Source: Gammaproteobacteria bacterium (GTDB lineage Bacteria > Pseudomonadota > Gammaproteobacteria > JACKNK01). From it: a stretch of 64,000 bases of DNA. The stretch lies in assembly GCA_024234955.1 (NCBI GenBank), contig JACKNK010000002.1, positions 434,001 through 498,000 of the forward strand, in the 5' to 3' direction. The translations under genes were made by a program, and so were the position numbers. Within the stretch, counting starts at the first letter, position 1. Each line of letters opens with the position of its first letter. The notes under the pieces were generated by a model. It was not told the DNA's origin. It did not search any database and was given only the letters and a program-made list of their open reading frames with translations. This document shows positions 40,078 through 46,845 of the stretch, piece by piece.

Positions 40078-40317
40078 TCACTCGCCGCCGGTTTCCGTTC
40101 CGCGTGGCAGGCCGACGCGATAGGCGCGTACCGCTGCTGCGCGGCTCCCGTCTGGGTCTGCCGGTGATCCGGCCAGTGTTTCGAGGTGGGCGATATGCCC
40201 GCTGAGACTGGCGTGCAACGCGGCCCGGTGTGCCGGGCTGGTCTGCGCGACCACGTCGAGCAGCAGGCGCGTGACGTCTTCGAGGGCGTTGAGGCGGGCG
40301 GTGGTGTCGGTGGACAT
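40078..40317 (-). CDS. Small hypothetical phage protein on the opposite strand
   Basis: A 79-residue, mostly helical frame (MSTDTTARLNALEDVTRLLLDVVAQTSPAHRAALHASLSGHIAHLETLAG) running against the cro-side operon. An appropriate purine-rich GGAGACGACC precedes the ATG. Helical heptad-like spacing supports a real protein; function unknown. Confidence 0.5.
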   Translation of the reverse strand: MSTDTTARLNALEDVTRLLLDVVAQTSPAHRAALHASLSGHIAHLETLAGSPADPDGSRAAAVRAYRVGLPRGTETGGE

Positions 40318-40367
40318 GGTCGTCTCCGTTCGGTTCTGTCGATCAGCGTAGGCGGGAGGGTGCTGTG

Positions 40368-40943
40368 ATGACTATGGGGCAGGTGTCGCAATCCGCAGGG
40401 TTTGGTGCGCCGGATACCATCGTCGGGCGCTATGTCCACCTTGCCACGCATGGCGAGCTGGCGATGTCGTTCGAGGAATTCGCGCATCGCTTCGCGGTGG
40501 CTTATCTGGCTCAGGTGCCGTCGCGTCGGCTGGTCTATTTCGACCCGGCCGATCGGCGCGGCTGCGCGAAGAAGCTCGCGAAGTATTTCGCGCCGGACGC
40601 GAAGGTGCATTTGCCGGCGCAGTTGCTGGGCGCGCTGGTCGCGGCGCTGCCGGAGCCGTATCAGGCTCAGGCGCGTGCGGAGTTCGCGGCGTTCTTCCAG
40701 CCTCCGCATTTCGAGGCGCCGACGGAGGCCGAGGCGCTGGCCCTGGCCGCGCGCGTGGCGAAGGAGGGCGGCGAGGCGGATACGGCCTATCTGGCCGTGG
40801 CGGCGGGCGGCATCAATGCCGATGACCCGACCGACAAGCTGCTGGTGTTCGTGCGCGAGGGCCGGGAGGCGCTTTCGGCACGCGAGGATCAGCTGCGCGT
40901 GGCGCGCACCGAGCTGGCGCGGCGTGGGGTGCGGTGTGACTGA
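40368..40943 (+). CDS. Early phage protein, unknown
   Basis: A 191-residue protein following a GGGAGG ribosome site. Its middle reads MSFEEFAHRFAVAYLAQVPSRRLVYFDPADRRGCAKKLAKYFAPDAKVHLPAQLLGALVAALPEPYQAQARAEFAAFF. The position after cro is where lambda has cII, but the sequence does not clearly match CII. The end is helical and charged. It overlaps the next gene by eight bases. Confidence 0.6.
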   Translation: MTMGQVSQSAGFGAPDTIVGRYVHLATHGELAMSFEEFAHRFAVAYLAQVPSRRLVYFDPADRRGCAKKLAKYFAPDAKVHLPAQLLGALVAALPEPYQAQARAEFAAFFQPPHFEAPTEAEALALAARVAKEGGEADTAYLAVAAGGINADDPTDKLLVFVREGREALSAREDQLRVARTELARRGVRCD

Positions 40944-41130
40944 CCTCGCTGAACAAGCCGAGCTGCGCGAACGCCAGTTCTTCGAGGTGGCGCTGGCGAA
41001 TGCCTCGCGCTGCCACCTTGCCGGTCCGCACCGCTGCGTGCGCTGCACCGGCCCTAATGATCGCCGCGTCGACGGATTCGCCGTGTGCACAACCTGCATG
41101 GAGGAATCCACCGATGGTGATCCCCGCTGA
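40936..41130 (+). CDS. Small zinc-finger phage protein (TraR/DksA-like ending)
   Basis: A 64-residue protein from a GTG start, with a CVRC ... CTTC four-cysteine zinc finger (HRCVRCTGPNDRRVDGFAVCTTCMEE) resembling the C4 finger of TraR/DksA-type proteins. Such phage proteins can bind RNA polymerase; the N-terminal acidic tip here is very short, so this is tentative. Confidence 0.55.
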   Translation: MTDLAEQAELRERQFFEVALANASRCHLAGPHRCVRCTGPNDRRVDGFAVCTTCMEESTDGDPR

Positions 41131-41509
41131 CCTCGATACCTTCGAGGCTATCCGTTTCCGCCTGTTCCGCGTCGCGGAGCATCTGTTCGACGAGGCCCTG
41201 ATGCTGGCCGAGTCGCACACGATAAGCCCGCGCCGCCGCTCCGATCTGACCGCTCAGCAGCGCTATGCGGGCTGCCTGGGGGATACGTACTTCGCGGATC
41301 TGACGGCGGGGTGGTTTGTGCCGCTGTCGGCGATCGCGCCAGTGCCGGTCGAGGTGGAGGATTGGGAGTCGGACGCGCTCTGGCAGTTCATCGGCGAGTG
41401 CCGGCGGGCCGAGCAGCTGGTCGAGGACACCTTCGCGCTCTGCGAGATCGTGGAGCGGTTGAGCGACGACGTGGACTGCGATCCGCGGATCTATGCGGGG
41501 GTGCTGTGA
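41114..41509 (+). CDS. Hypothetical early phage protein
   Basis: A 131-residue acidic protein beginning MVIPADLDTFEAIRFRLFRVAEHLFDEALML, mostly helical. ATG overlaps the previous frame by 17 bases after GGAGGAATCCACCG, a good ribosome site. The end is coupled to the next gene (TGATG). Not recognised. Confidence 0.6.
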   Translation: MVIPADLDTFEAIRFRLFRVAEHLFDEALMLAESHTISPRRRSDLTAQQRYAGCLGDTYFADLTAGWFVPLSAIAPVPVEVEDWESDALWQFIGECRRAEQLVEDTFALCEIVERLSDDVDCDPRIYAGVL

Positions 41510-41718
41510 TGAGCGCATCGATGGCGCTGCCGCAACCCCTGTACGGCGACCCGGCGGACTCGCTGGAGCGCGCGGAGTCGACGGGCATCCGCAACCGTTA
41601 CGGCTGCATGGCCTGCGCTCACCGCCAATTCGCCGCGGGCGACGCCTGCAAGCTGAAAAAGAAGCCGAAACCGCGCTGGTGCGACCGCTGGGACCTGGAC
41701 CCGGAGTGGCGGCCATGA
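41509..41718 (+). CDS. Small cysteine-containing phage protein
   Basis: A 69-residue protein with YGCMACAHRQFAAGDACKLKKKPKPRWCDRW: four or more spaced cysteines in a basic context that could bind zinc. Coupled to both neighbours by overlapping start and stop codons. Function unknown. Confidence 0.6.
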   Translation: MSASMALPQPLYGDPADSLERAESTGIRNRYGCMACAHRQFAAGDACKLKKKPKPRWCDRWDLDPEWRP

Positions 41719-41816
41719 GCCTGCGCGTGCCGGTGGTGTCTTGGGTCGACCTGGCCTGTTCGGTGGTGATCGCCTTCGGGGTGGTCGCTGGGCTGTTCTG
41801 GGCGGTGTGGTCATGA
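41715..41816 (+). CDS. 33-residue membrane peptide
   Basis: A very small frame starting ATGAGC in overlap with the previous stop and ending in overlap with the next start. The product is one transmembrane helix (WVDLACSVVIAFGVVAGLFWAVW). Exact coupling on both sides supports a real gene. Function unknown. Confidence 0.5.
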   Translation: MSLRVPVVSWVDLACSVVIAFGVVAGLFWAVWS

Positions 41817-42184
41817 CGGTCGTGGATGACCTTGCGGTGGTGATGACCGAGGCGGGTCGGGTGCGCGATGCCTTGCGGGCACGCTATCGATCATGGCGCG
41901 TGCAGAGCGTCGCATTTGTGCGAACGCGCTCGGCGGTCCGCCGGCTTGATGCGCTGCTGGCTCGGGCGCCTTCCGCCGTGGTGCTGGCCGGTGGTGCCGG
42001 TTCGGCGGATGACGACGTGCTGCGGCTCCTGCGCGAACGCGCGGGCCGGGCGTCTCGTCCGGACGGCGGGCGCGGTCAGGTGTCGGATGGCGCGGTGGCG
42101 GCCTGGTGGTTGGTGATGTGGCGCGGAGATGTGGCGGATGCGCGTCTGGTAGCGGGTTTGCCGGATGAGGTGAACGGGCTATGA
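41813..42184 (+). CDS. Hypothetical phage protein
   Basis: A 123-residue protein (MTVVDDLAVVMTEAGRVRDALRARYRSW...) with an N-terminal helical region and a low-complexity Gly/Ala/Arg middle. Overlaps both neighbours by four bases. It lies just before the replication gene; no family recognised. Confidence 0.55.
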   Translation: MTVVDDLAVVMTEAGRVRDALRARYRSWRVQSVAFVRTRSAVRRLDALLARAPSAVVLAGGAGSADDDVLRLLRERAGRASRPDGGRGQVSDGAVAAWWLVMWRGDVADARLVAGLPDEVNGL

Positions 42185-43131
42185 GTACGCGAGCCCGCGA
42201 ATGGGCGTGGGATCAGGCGTTGTCCGGCACACAGAAAATGTTGTTGGTTGCCTTGGCCGAGCACGCGAACGAAGAGGGTGTCTGCTGGCCTTCTCAAGCC
42301 AGATTGGCGGCGATGTGCGCGATCTCGGATCGACAGGCGCGAACCCATTTGGCGCGTTTTCAAGAACTTGGGTTGGTGGTCGTTGAGCATCGCCCTGGTG
42401 ACGGCGCGGGCCGTAAATCGAACGTCTATCGACTGTGTCTTGGCGATCGGACTCAGGCAACCGGAAGCGATGACCGTGGTGGTGAGACGGCAACCGGAAG
42501 TCTGGCGCAGGCAACCGGAAGCCGGCTTCCGGTTGGGCTTGTGGATACAAGCGACTTTTCCACAGGCAACCGGAAGTCTGGCGCAGGCAACCGGAAGCCG
42601 GCTTCCGCCGAACCACCACTAGAACCGTCAATTTCTCAATACCCACCACAAGAAGTAATACCAAACCCCGCGCGCGCACATGCGCGTGAGGGGTCGGGTC
42701 GTGGTGGTGGTGATGAATCTCTCGTTTTTCCGGAGCGGCTGACGGCGACCGAGCGGGGACAGGCGACGATCCTGCTGAACGGCTGTGAGCCGGAGTGGCA
42801 TCAGGACGTGCTCGACGAACTGGCGGGGATGATCGCGAAGGGGACGATCCGCACTGCACCGTTGACGGTGCTGCGGTCTCTGGTCAGCCGCGCCCGGATC
42901 GGGAGGTTCACGCTGGAACTGGGGCAGGCGGTGCGGGAGGGGCGGGAGCGGGAGCGGCGGCTGCGCCATGTCGAAGCCCGCGAAGCGTCCGCGTGGCCGG
43001 ATGGCCTGCCTCGGGCCGGGCCGGATGACGTGGCAAAGCTGTTCGCTGGTGTCCGCCAACGCCGGGAGGCGCGGGAATCAGCCGATGCGATGGATGACGC
43101 GAACCCGACAACGACCACGAAAACGGGGTGA
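42181..43131 (+). CDS. O-like replication initiator with helix-turn-helix
   Basis: A 316-residue protein whose N-terminus is the helix-turn-helix of phage O-type replication proteins (GTQKMLLVALAEHANEEGVCWPSQARLAAMCAISDRQARTHLARFQELGLV). Residues about 85-145 are low complexity because the DNA there is a set of iterons. The C-terminal 120 residues are helical and charged, suited to contact a helicase or its loader. As in lambda, the origin appears to lie within the gene. Confidence 0.78.
   Translation: MSTRAREWAWDQALSGTQKMLLVALAEHANEEGVCWPSQARLAAMCAISDRQARTHLARFQELGLVVVEHRPGDGAGRKSNVYRLCLGDRTQATGSDDRGGETATGSLAQATGSRLPVGLVDTSDFSTGNRKSGAGNRKPASAEPPLEPSISQYPPQEVIPNPARAHAREGSGRGGGDESLVFPERLTATERGQATILLNGCEPEWHQDVLDELAGMIAKGTIRTAPLTVLRSLVSRARIGRFTLELGQAVREGRERERRLRHVEAREASAWPDGLPRAGPDDVAKLFAGVRQRREARESADAMDDANPTTTTKTG
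42456..42660. other. Candidate phage replication origin (iterons inside the O-like gene)
   Basis: Five direct copies of ggcaaccggaag start at 42456, 42489, 42510, 42565 and 42586, with an inverted core copy (cttccggttg) at 42526-42535. Copies 2-3 and 4-5 are each 21 bases apart and form a 42-base direct repeat. DnaA-box-like tgtggatac (42540) and ttttccaca (42556) lie between the groups, and a relatively AT-rich stretch follows (about 42610-42665). Confidence 0.65.
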
Positions 43132-43134
43132 CCC

Positions 43135-43494
43135 ATGCAACCACCACAACACACCATCGACCTGCTCGAACTCTGGGGCCGCTGGCAGCGCGGCCTGGCC
43201 GGGGCGGGTGTCGGCATCGCCTGCGTCCGCTGCGAGGGCGACGACATCGGTCGCCCGGATGAGGTGTTCAGCGCCGATGCAGAATGGCTGGATCGCCGCC
43301 TGGCCGAGTTCAAGGTCGAAGGCCCAGAATCGGCCCTGGTCTACAAGGCGCTCGAGCTGCGGTATCTGTGGCAGATGAGCGTGCCGGAAGCGTCGGCTCG
43401 GTCGCGATGCTCGCCGAAGACGTTCAAGGACCGCTGCGATCACGGCGCCTGGTTCGTCAACGGCCTGCTCGCGCTCCGGCGTCTCGCTGCATGA
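43135..43494 (+). CDS. Possible Q-type late antiterminator
   Basis: A 119-residue protein with LLELWGRWQRGLAGAGVG at the start and a C-terminal VYKALELRYLWQMSVPEASARSRCSPKTFKDRCDHGAWFVNGLL, the helix-turn-helix-like ending seen in Q-family antitermination proteins. It is the last gene before a strong promoter (43512-43540) and the late region, which is the Q position. The N-terminal part is not distinctive. Confidence 0.5.
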   Translation: MQPPQHTIDLLELWGRWQRGLAGAGVGIACVRCEGDDIGRPDEVFSADAEWLDRRLAEFKVEGPESALVYKALELRYLWQMSVPEASARSRCSPKTFKDRCDHGAWFVNGLLALRRLAA

Positions 43495-43511
43495 TTTTTC
43501 CCGAAATTCCC

Positions 43512-43540
43512 TTGACACTAGGACCTGTTGGGCCTAGTAT
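43512..43540 (+). promoter_or_regulatory. Strong promoter with palindromic spacer operator
   Basis: TTGACA (43512-43517), 17-base spacer, TAGTAT (43535-43540). The spacer and edge of the -10 form an inverted repeat, ctaggacc-tgtt-gggcctag, so a dimeric regulator could block the promoter. It drives the gene starting at 43593 and perhaps the late region. Confidence 0.7.
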
Positions 43541-43592
43541 AAACATCAAGGGAAGGGGATTCACCCCGGCCCACCACGGCAGGAGAAATGCC

Positions 43593-43820
43593 ATGACCAC
43601 CAAGACGTATTACTGGGAACACAAGACCGACGAATCCCGCTACCTGCGCAGTGCCAATGCGGCCAAGATGGCCGCCGTAGTCCACGCGCAAGGCGGCGAA
43701 GTTGGCGTAATCGTCGATCGTGGCGGCGATAGCCCGCTGGTTGTCGTAGCCGTCGAGAAGGCCAGGTCGGTCAAGCTCACCGCCGCAGCTCTGGTATCCG
43801 CTGGAAGAGCGACCGTTTGA
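43593..43820 (+). CDS. Small phage protein under its own promoter
   Basis: A 75-residue protein (MTTKTYYWEHKTDESRYLRSANAAKMAAVVHAQGGEVGVIVDRGG...) after AGGAGA. It has two strand-like segments (VGVIVDR, PLVVVAVEKA) and no recognised family. Its dedicated promoter with a palindromic operator suggests regulated expression, possibly in the lysogen. Confidence 0.6.
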   Translation: MTTKTYYWEHKTDESRYLRSANAAKMAAVVHAQGGEVGVIVDRGGDSPLVVVAVEKARSVKLTAAALVSAGRATV

Positions 43821-43864
43821 CAGTCTCGCCAGAGGCCGGGCGGGGCAACCCGCCCGGATTCGCC

Positions 43865-44476
43865 ATGACGCAATCCCCCCTCTTCGCGCTCACCGACCTG
43901 GCCGACCCGGCCCCCAAGCCGGAAACCACCCGCTCGGTCAGTCTCGCCACGGTCGACACCGATCAGCGCACCGCCCTCGGCGCCCGCCTGCAGACCTGCG
44001 CCGACGTGATCGGCCAGATCCGCCATGGCGAAACCATCCACTACGCCAGCATGGGCGACTGGTCCACGCACGACCTGGTGTTCCACCTGCTCGACCAGAT
44101 CGGCCCGGCCGAACTGCACCTTGCCACCTGGTCCATGACGCCGGACCCCATCGCCCAACTTATCCGGATGATGGACGAAGGCCGCCTGACCGCAGTGCAT
44201 GCGCTGCTCGATTGGCGCATCAAGGTGCGCGGGCCGGAAGTCCTGGCCATGGCCAAGCATCGCCTCGCGCGGGTTGCCGTCGCGAGCTGTCACGCCAAGG
44301 TCACCGTGCTGCGCAATGCCGACTGGCGCATCGCCATCGTCGGTAGCGCCAACTACACGCGCAACCCGCGCATCGAAGCCGGCATCATCACCACCGCGCC
44401 CGCCGTCGCCGAATTCCATCAGGCCTGGATCGACGCGGAGATTCGCGGCGGCAAACCCTTCGAGGGCGCAGCATGA
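43865..44476 (+). CDS. Phospholipase D-like domain protein
   Basis: A 203-residue protein with a single PLD-type motif, CHAKVTVLRNADWRIAIVGSANYTRNPRIEAG, containing HxK, GSAN and a following Asn. One motif usually means the active site forms in a dimer. It is found just before the terminase region in this phage. PLD-like phage proteins include nucleases; the substrate is unknown. The ATG at 43865 lacks a strong ribosome site; a TTG at 43817 is an alternative. Confidence 0.7.
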   Translation: MTQSPLFALTDLADPAPKPETTRSVSLATVDTDQRTALGARLQTCADVIGQIRHGETIHYASMGDWSTHDLVFHLLDQIGPAELHLATWSMTPDPIAQLIRMMDEGRLTAVHALLDWRIKVRGPEVLAMAKHRLARVAVASCHAKVTVLRNADWRIAIVGSANYTRNPRIEAGIITTAPAVAEFHQAWIDAEIRGGKPFEGAA

Positions 44477-44838
44477 ACGATCAAGCGCCCACCCTCGCCA
44501 GCCAGGTCGAGGACTACGCCCGTCTGCAATTCGCGCGGGAAGAAATCGCCCTCATCCTGGATCTCGATCCCGATCAGACCGAGGCCCTCGTCACCGGTGC
44601 CGACGCAGACCTCGACCGGGCATTCCGGCGAGGCCTGCTCATCGCCAACGCCGAAGTCCGCAAGGCCATCTACACGCAGGCGACCAACGGCAGCAGCCCG
44701 GCGCAGAAGCAGATGATGGATCTGTTCGAGCGCGCCGACCGGTCTCGGCCATCGCCCAAACAGCCCGTCGACCAAGTGGTGGAGGTGATCGAAACCGCCG
44801 GCGATCGGCTCGCCCAACTGGTAGGACGAAAAAAATGA
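44473..44838 (+). CDS. Terminase-small-subunit-like or DNA-binding phage protein (tentative)
   Basis: A 121-residue helical protein with LQFAREEIALILDLDPDQTEALVTGADADLDRAFRRGLLIANAEVRKAIYTQATNGSSPAQKQMMDLFER. The order helix-turn-helix, then a helix rich in Ala/Arg and SSPAQKQM, recalls small terminase subunits or phage packaging-associated proteins, although a Nu1-type gene appears downstream. Overlaps both neighbours. Confidence 0.5.
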   Translation: MNDQAPTLASQVEDYARLQFAREEIALILDLDPDQTEALVTGADADLDRAFRRGLLIANAEVRKAIYTQATNGSSPAQKQMMDLFERADRSRPSPKQPVDQVVEVIETAGDRLAQLVGRKK

Positions 44839-45209
44839 CCACCTACACCACCCCGACCGTCGACGACGTGCGCGCCCTGCTCGAGCGCCACGGCATCAAC
44901 CACCGCGTCGCCGCCGAACTCATCGGCTACGCAGACAGCCGGCAGGTCCGCAAGCACCTCGGCGGCAATGCCGACAACCGCCGCAAGACCAGCATGACTC
45001 AGCTCTACGCCTGGTCGGCCTTCGGGCTGTTTGGTCGTGGCGACGGCGATGAGCGAAGCCGCTACGACGAAGCCGCCGGTCTCGCCACGGAGTCGAGTCA
45101 ATCCGACGCCAACACCCCGTGGCACGTCTGGTTTGCGCTCGAGGCCGAGACCACCTTCACGCCGGACATGCTCGACGCAGTCCGGGACGATCTCGCAATT
45201 CGTGTCTGA
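44835..45209 (+). CDS. Hypothetical phage protein with helix-turn-helix
   Basis: A 124-residue protein: VDDVRALLERHGINHRVAAELIGYADSRQVRKHLGGNADNRRKTSMTQLYAWSAFGLFGR reads as a helix-turn-helix of the type that decides DNA binding in small phage regulators. ATGA overlap with the preceding gene. Function unknown. Confidence 0.55.
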   Translation: MTTYTTPTVDDVRALLERHGINHRVAAELIGYADSRQVRKHLGGNADNRRKTSMTQLYAWSAFGLFGRGDGDERSRYDEAAGLATESSQSDANTPWHVWFALEAETTFTPDMLDAVRDDLAIRV

Positions 45210-45215
45210 GGGGGC

Positions 45216-45244
45216 TTGACCGGGTACCCGGAAAAGTCTACGGT
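45216..45244 (+). promoter_or_regulatory. Promoter with a perfect 12-bp palindrome
   Basis: TTGACC (45216-45221) and TACGGT (45239-45244) with a 17-base spacer. The -35 runs into the perfect palindrome ccgggtacccgg (45220-45231). It precedes the membrane-protein pair and terminase genes. Confidence 0.5.
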
Positions 45245-45272
45245 TCAGCCATCGTCGCGAAATTGCGACCAC

Positions 45273-45318
45273 ACGAAGCCCAGATCAGCCCTGCGCCGGT
45301 CGGGGCTTCGTCGTTTCC
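45273..45318 (+). terminator. Hairpin before the packaging genes, terminator-like
   Basis: acgaagccc (45273-45281) pairs with gggcttcgt (45303-45311), followed by a short T-containing stretch. Weak T-tract; it might be a Q-controlled pause or terminator just after the promoter. Confidence 0.4.
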
Positions 45319-45329
45319 GGGATGGCTCA

Positions 45330-45752
45330 GTGACCCGAGATGATGCGCGTTCGTTGTTTGACAGCATCATGGTTGAACTGCGCGAGATTCACTTACTGAT
45401 TCGTGAACTGATCCAGCAGGACGCTGTGCGTCGGCTGCTCTACGTCGTCGTCTCGGCATCTTCGCTGTTCGTGGTCGCCGGACTCATGGTCGCGACCTGG
45501 CATGCTTCGGCGATCTGGCACGACTGGCACCAGCGAGAACGTTATCGGGTGGTCGTGGAGGCGGGGGTTGATCCCGTGTCTGCGCTGCTGGATCAGGATG
45601 CCGCGCATATCGTGCGCATGCTTCCGCTCATGCCGCGCCCGCAACTGGAATACCTGCTGGCTTGTGAACAGGCCGGCTATACCCGCGTGACCGTCGAACG
45701 CGCGCTGATTGCCGAGATCGCAAAACGTGTCCGAACCGATCACCCGCGCTGA
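45330..45752 (+). CDS. Phage membrane protein with one transmembrane helix
   Basis: A 140-residue protein from GTG at 45330 (an ATG at 45369 is possible). It has an N-terminal amphipathic stretch, one transmembrane helix (LLYVVVSASSLFVVAGLMVATW, about residues 35-57) and a soluble C-terminus (PVSALLDQDAAHIVRMLPLM). Position ahead of terminase; possibly lysis- or exclusion-related, which is speculation. Confidence 0.5.
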   Translation: MTRDDARSLFDSIMVELREIHLLIRELIQQDAVRRLLYVVVSASSLFVVAGLMVATWHASAIWHDWHQRERYRVVVEAGVDPVSALLDQDAAHIVRMLPLMPRPQLEYLLACEQAGYTRVTVERALIAEIAKRVRTDHPR

Positions 45753-46014
45753 ACTCAAGGCCGAGCTGGAACCGATCCATGCGGAGCTGCGCGGCATGCG
45801 CGATCAGTTGTCGCAGGTGGTGGAGCACCGCGCGGAGATCGGCCACCTCAAGTTGCGCGTGGAATCCGCGCACTCGCGCATCAGTGCCGGGGAAGTGCGC
45901 ATCCGCGACCTCGAGAGGGCGGACGCAGTGAACACCCGCGCCGTCACCAGCTGGGAGCGGCTGTTCTGGGCACTGGTGATCGCCGCGCTGCTGGCCGTGC
46001 TGGGTCTCAAGTGA
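45727..46014 (+). CDS. Coiled-coil protein with C-terminal membrane helix
   Basis: A 95-residue protein from GTG. Heptad-like ELKAELEPIHAELRGMRDQLSQVVEHRAEIGHLKLRVESAHSRIS suggests a coiled coil; the end LFWALVIAALLAVLGLK is a membrane anchor. This topology occurs in phage-encoded accessory and Rz-like proteins. Overlaps the upstream gene by 26 bases and the next by four. Confidence 0.55.
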   Translation: MSEPITRAELKAELEPIHAELRGMRDQLSQVVEHRAEIGHLKLRVESAHSRISAGEVRIRDLERADAVNTRAVTSWERLFWALVIAALLAVLGLK

Positions 46015-46232
46015 GCGCCCATGCCTACGATGCTGGCGACCTGGTCACCATTCGCGGCGTCGACTACCGCGTCGTCAAGCAGCGGCGCGATCTGACCGAC
46101 CAGTATCAAACCTGCCTCAGCTATGAGGTATGGCGACTCGACGCCAATGGCTGCCAACCCGCCATCGTCGCCGAATCTGCGCTCGACCGATTGCACGAAA
46201 TCCCCAAAAACAATTTGGGTCCTTCCCAATAG
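46011..46232 (+). CDS. Small phage protein, unknown
   Basis: A 73-residue beta-rich protein from GTG at 46011 (YDAGDLVTIRGVDYRVVKQRRDLTDQYQTCLSYEVWRLD), reading like a short SH3-type barrel. Coupled to the upstream gene. No name assigned. Confidence 0.55.
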   Translation: MSAHAYDAGDLVTIRGVDYRVVKQRRDLTDQYQTCLSYEVWRLDANGCQPAIVAESALDRLHEIPKNNLGPSQ

Positions 46233-46326
46233 CGCAGCACATACGCCCGCGAAAGCCGCGAGTTTTTTCTAGGGCTGAGGCGGCTAGAGACTTCCTTACT
46301 TTTTGTTGTTGGTCAGTGAGTTAGCC

Positions 46327-46845
46327 ATGATCGTCAACAAGAAGGTGCTTTCTGACATCCTCGGGGTGTCGGAGCGGACGCTGACTGATTGGCAGAGCAA
46401 CGGCCTGCCGATCAAGCTGAACGCCGGGCGCGGCGCGTCGAATCAGTACGACACCGCTGACGTCATCGAGTGGATGATTCAGCGCGCCCTGGCTGGGGCG
46501 GAGCGGGAGACGGCGCGCGAGCGTCGCGACCGCCTCGAAGCGGATCGCATTGAACTGCTGATCGCGAAAGAGGCGGAGCTGTTGGTGTCCGTCGACGGCG
46601 TCGAAGGGTTGCTGACCTCGGCGGTCGTTGCGGCTCGCACCCTGTTGCGAGCCTCAGTGCCGGACATGGCGGCGGAGATCCACGCGCGCTACCAAGTGAC
46701 GATTGATGAAAGCATCCTCCGCGATCCTATCGACCGTGCGCTTGCCGCAGTGGCTGAATACCGATCTGGCGGCGAGGATGATGATCCGGCGCGCCTGGAA
46801 GAGCTGGAAGCCGCCGATCCGCTTGACGACGAGGGAGTGGGCTGA
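46327..46845 (+). CDS. Terminase small subunit, Nu1 type
   Basis: A 172-residue protein with the Nu1 winged helix: MIVNKKVLSDILGVSERTLTDWQSNGLPIKL, GRGASNQYDTADVIEWMI, then a long coiled helix (ERETARERRDRLEADRIELLIAKEAELL) and an acidic C-terminus. It recognises cos-type packaging sites and recruits the large subunit. The overlap with the large subunit gene copies lambda nu1-A. Confidence 0.88.
   Translation: MIVNKKVLSDILGVSERTLTDWQSNGLPIKLNAGRGASNQYDTADVIEWMIQRALAGAERETARERRDRLEADRIELLIAKEAELLVSVDGVEGLLTSAVVAARTLLRASVPDMAAEIHARYQVTIDESILRDPIDRALAAVAEYRSGGEDDDPARLEELEAADPLDDEGVG

Noticed and set aside
42456..42597. Regularly repeated ggcaaccggaag considered as a CRISPR-like array
   Set aside because: Repeats are 12 bases, spacings are irregular or 21 bases, and they lie inside an O-like gene; iterons explain them better.
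46703..46777. Upstream extension of the terminase large subunit
   Set aside because: It would overlap the small subunit gene by more than 140 bases and lacks a ribosome site; family N-termini fit ATG 46778 better, though not decisively.
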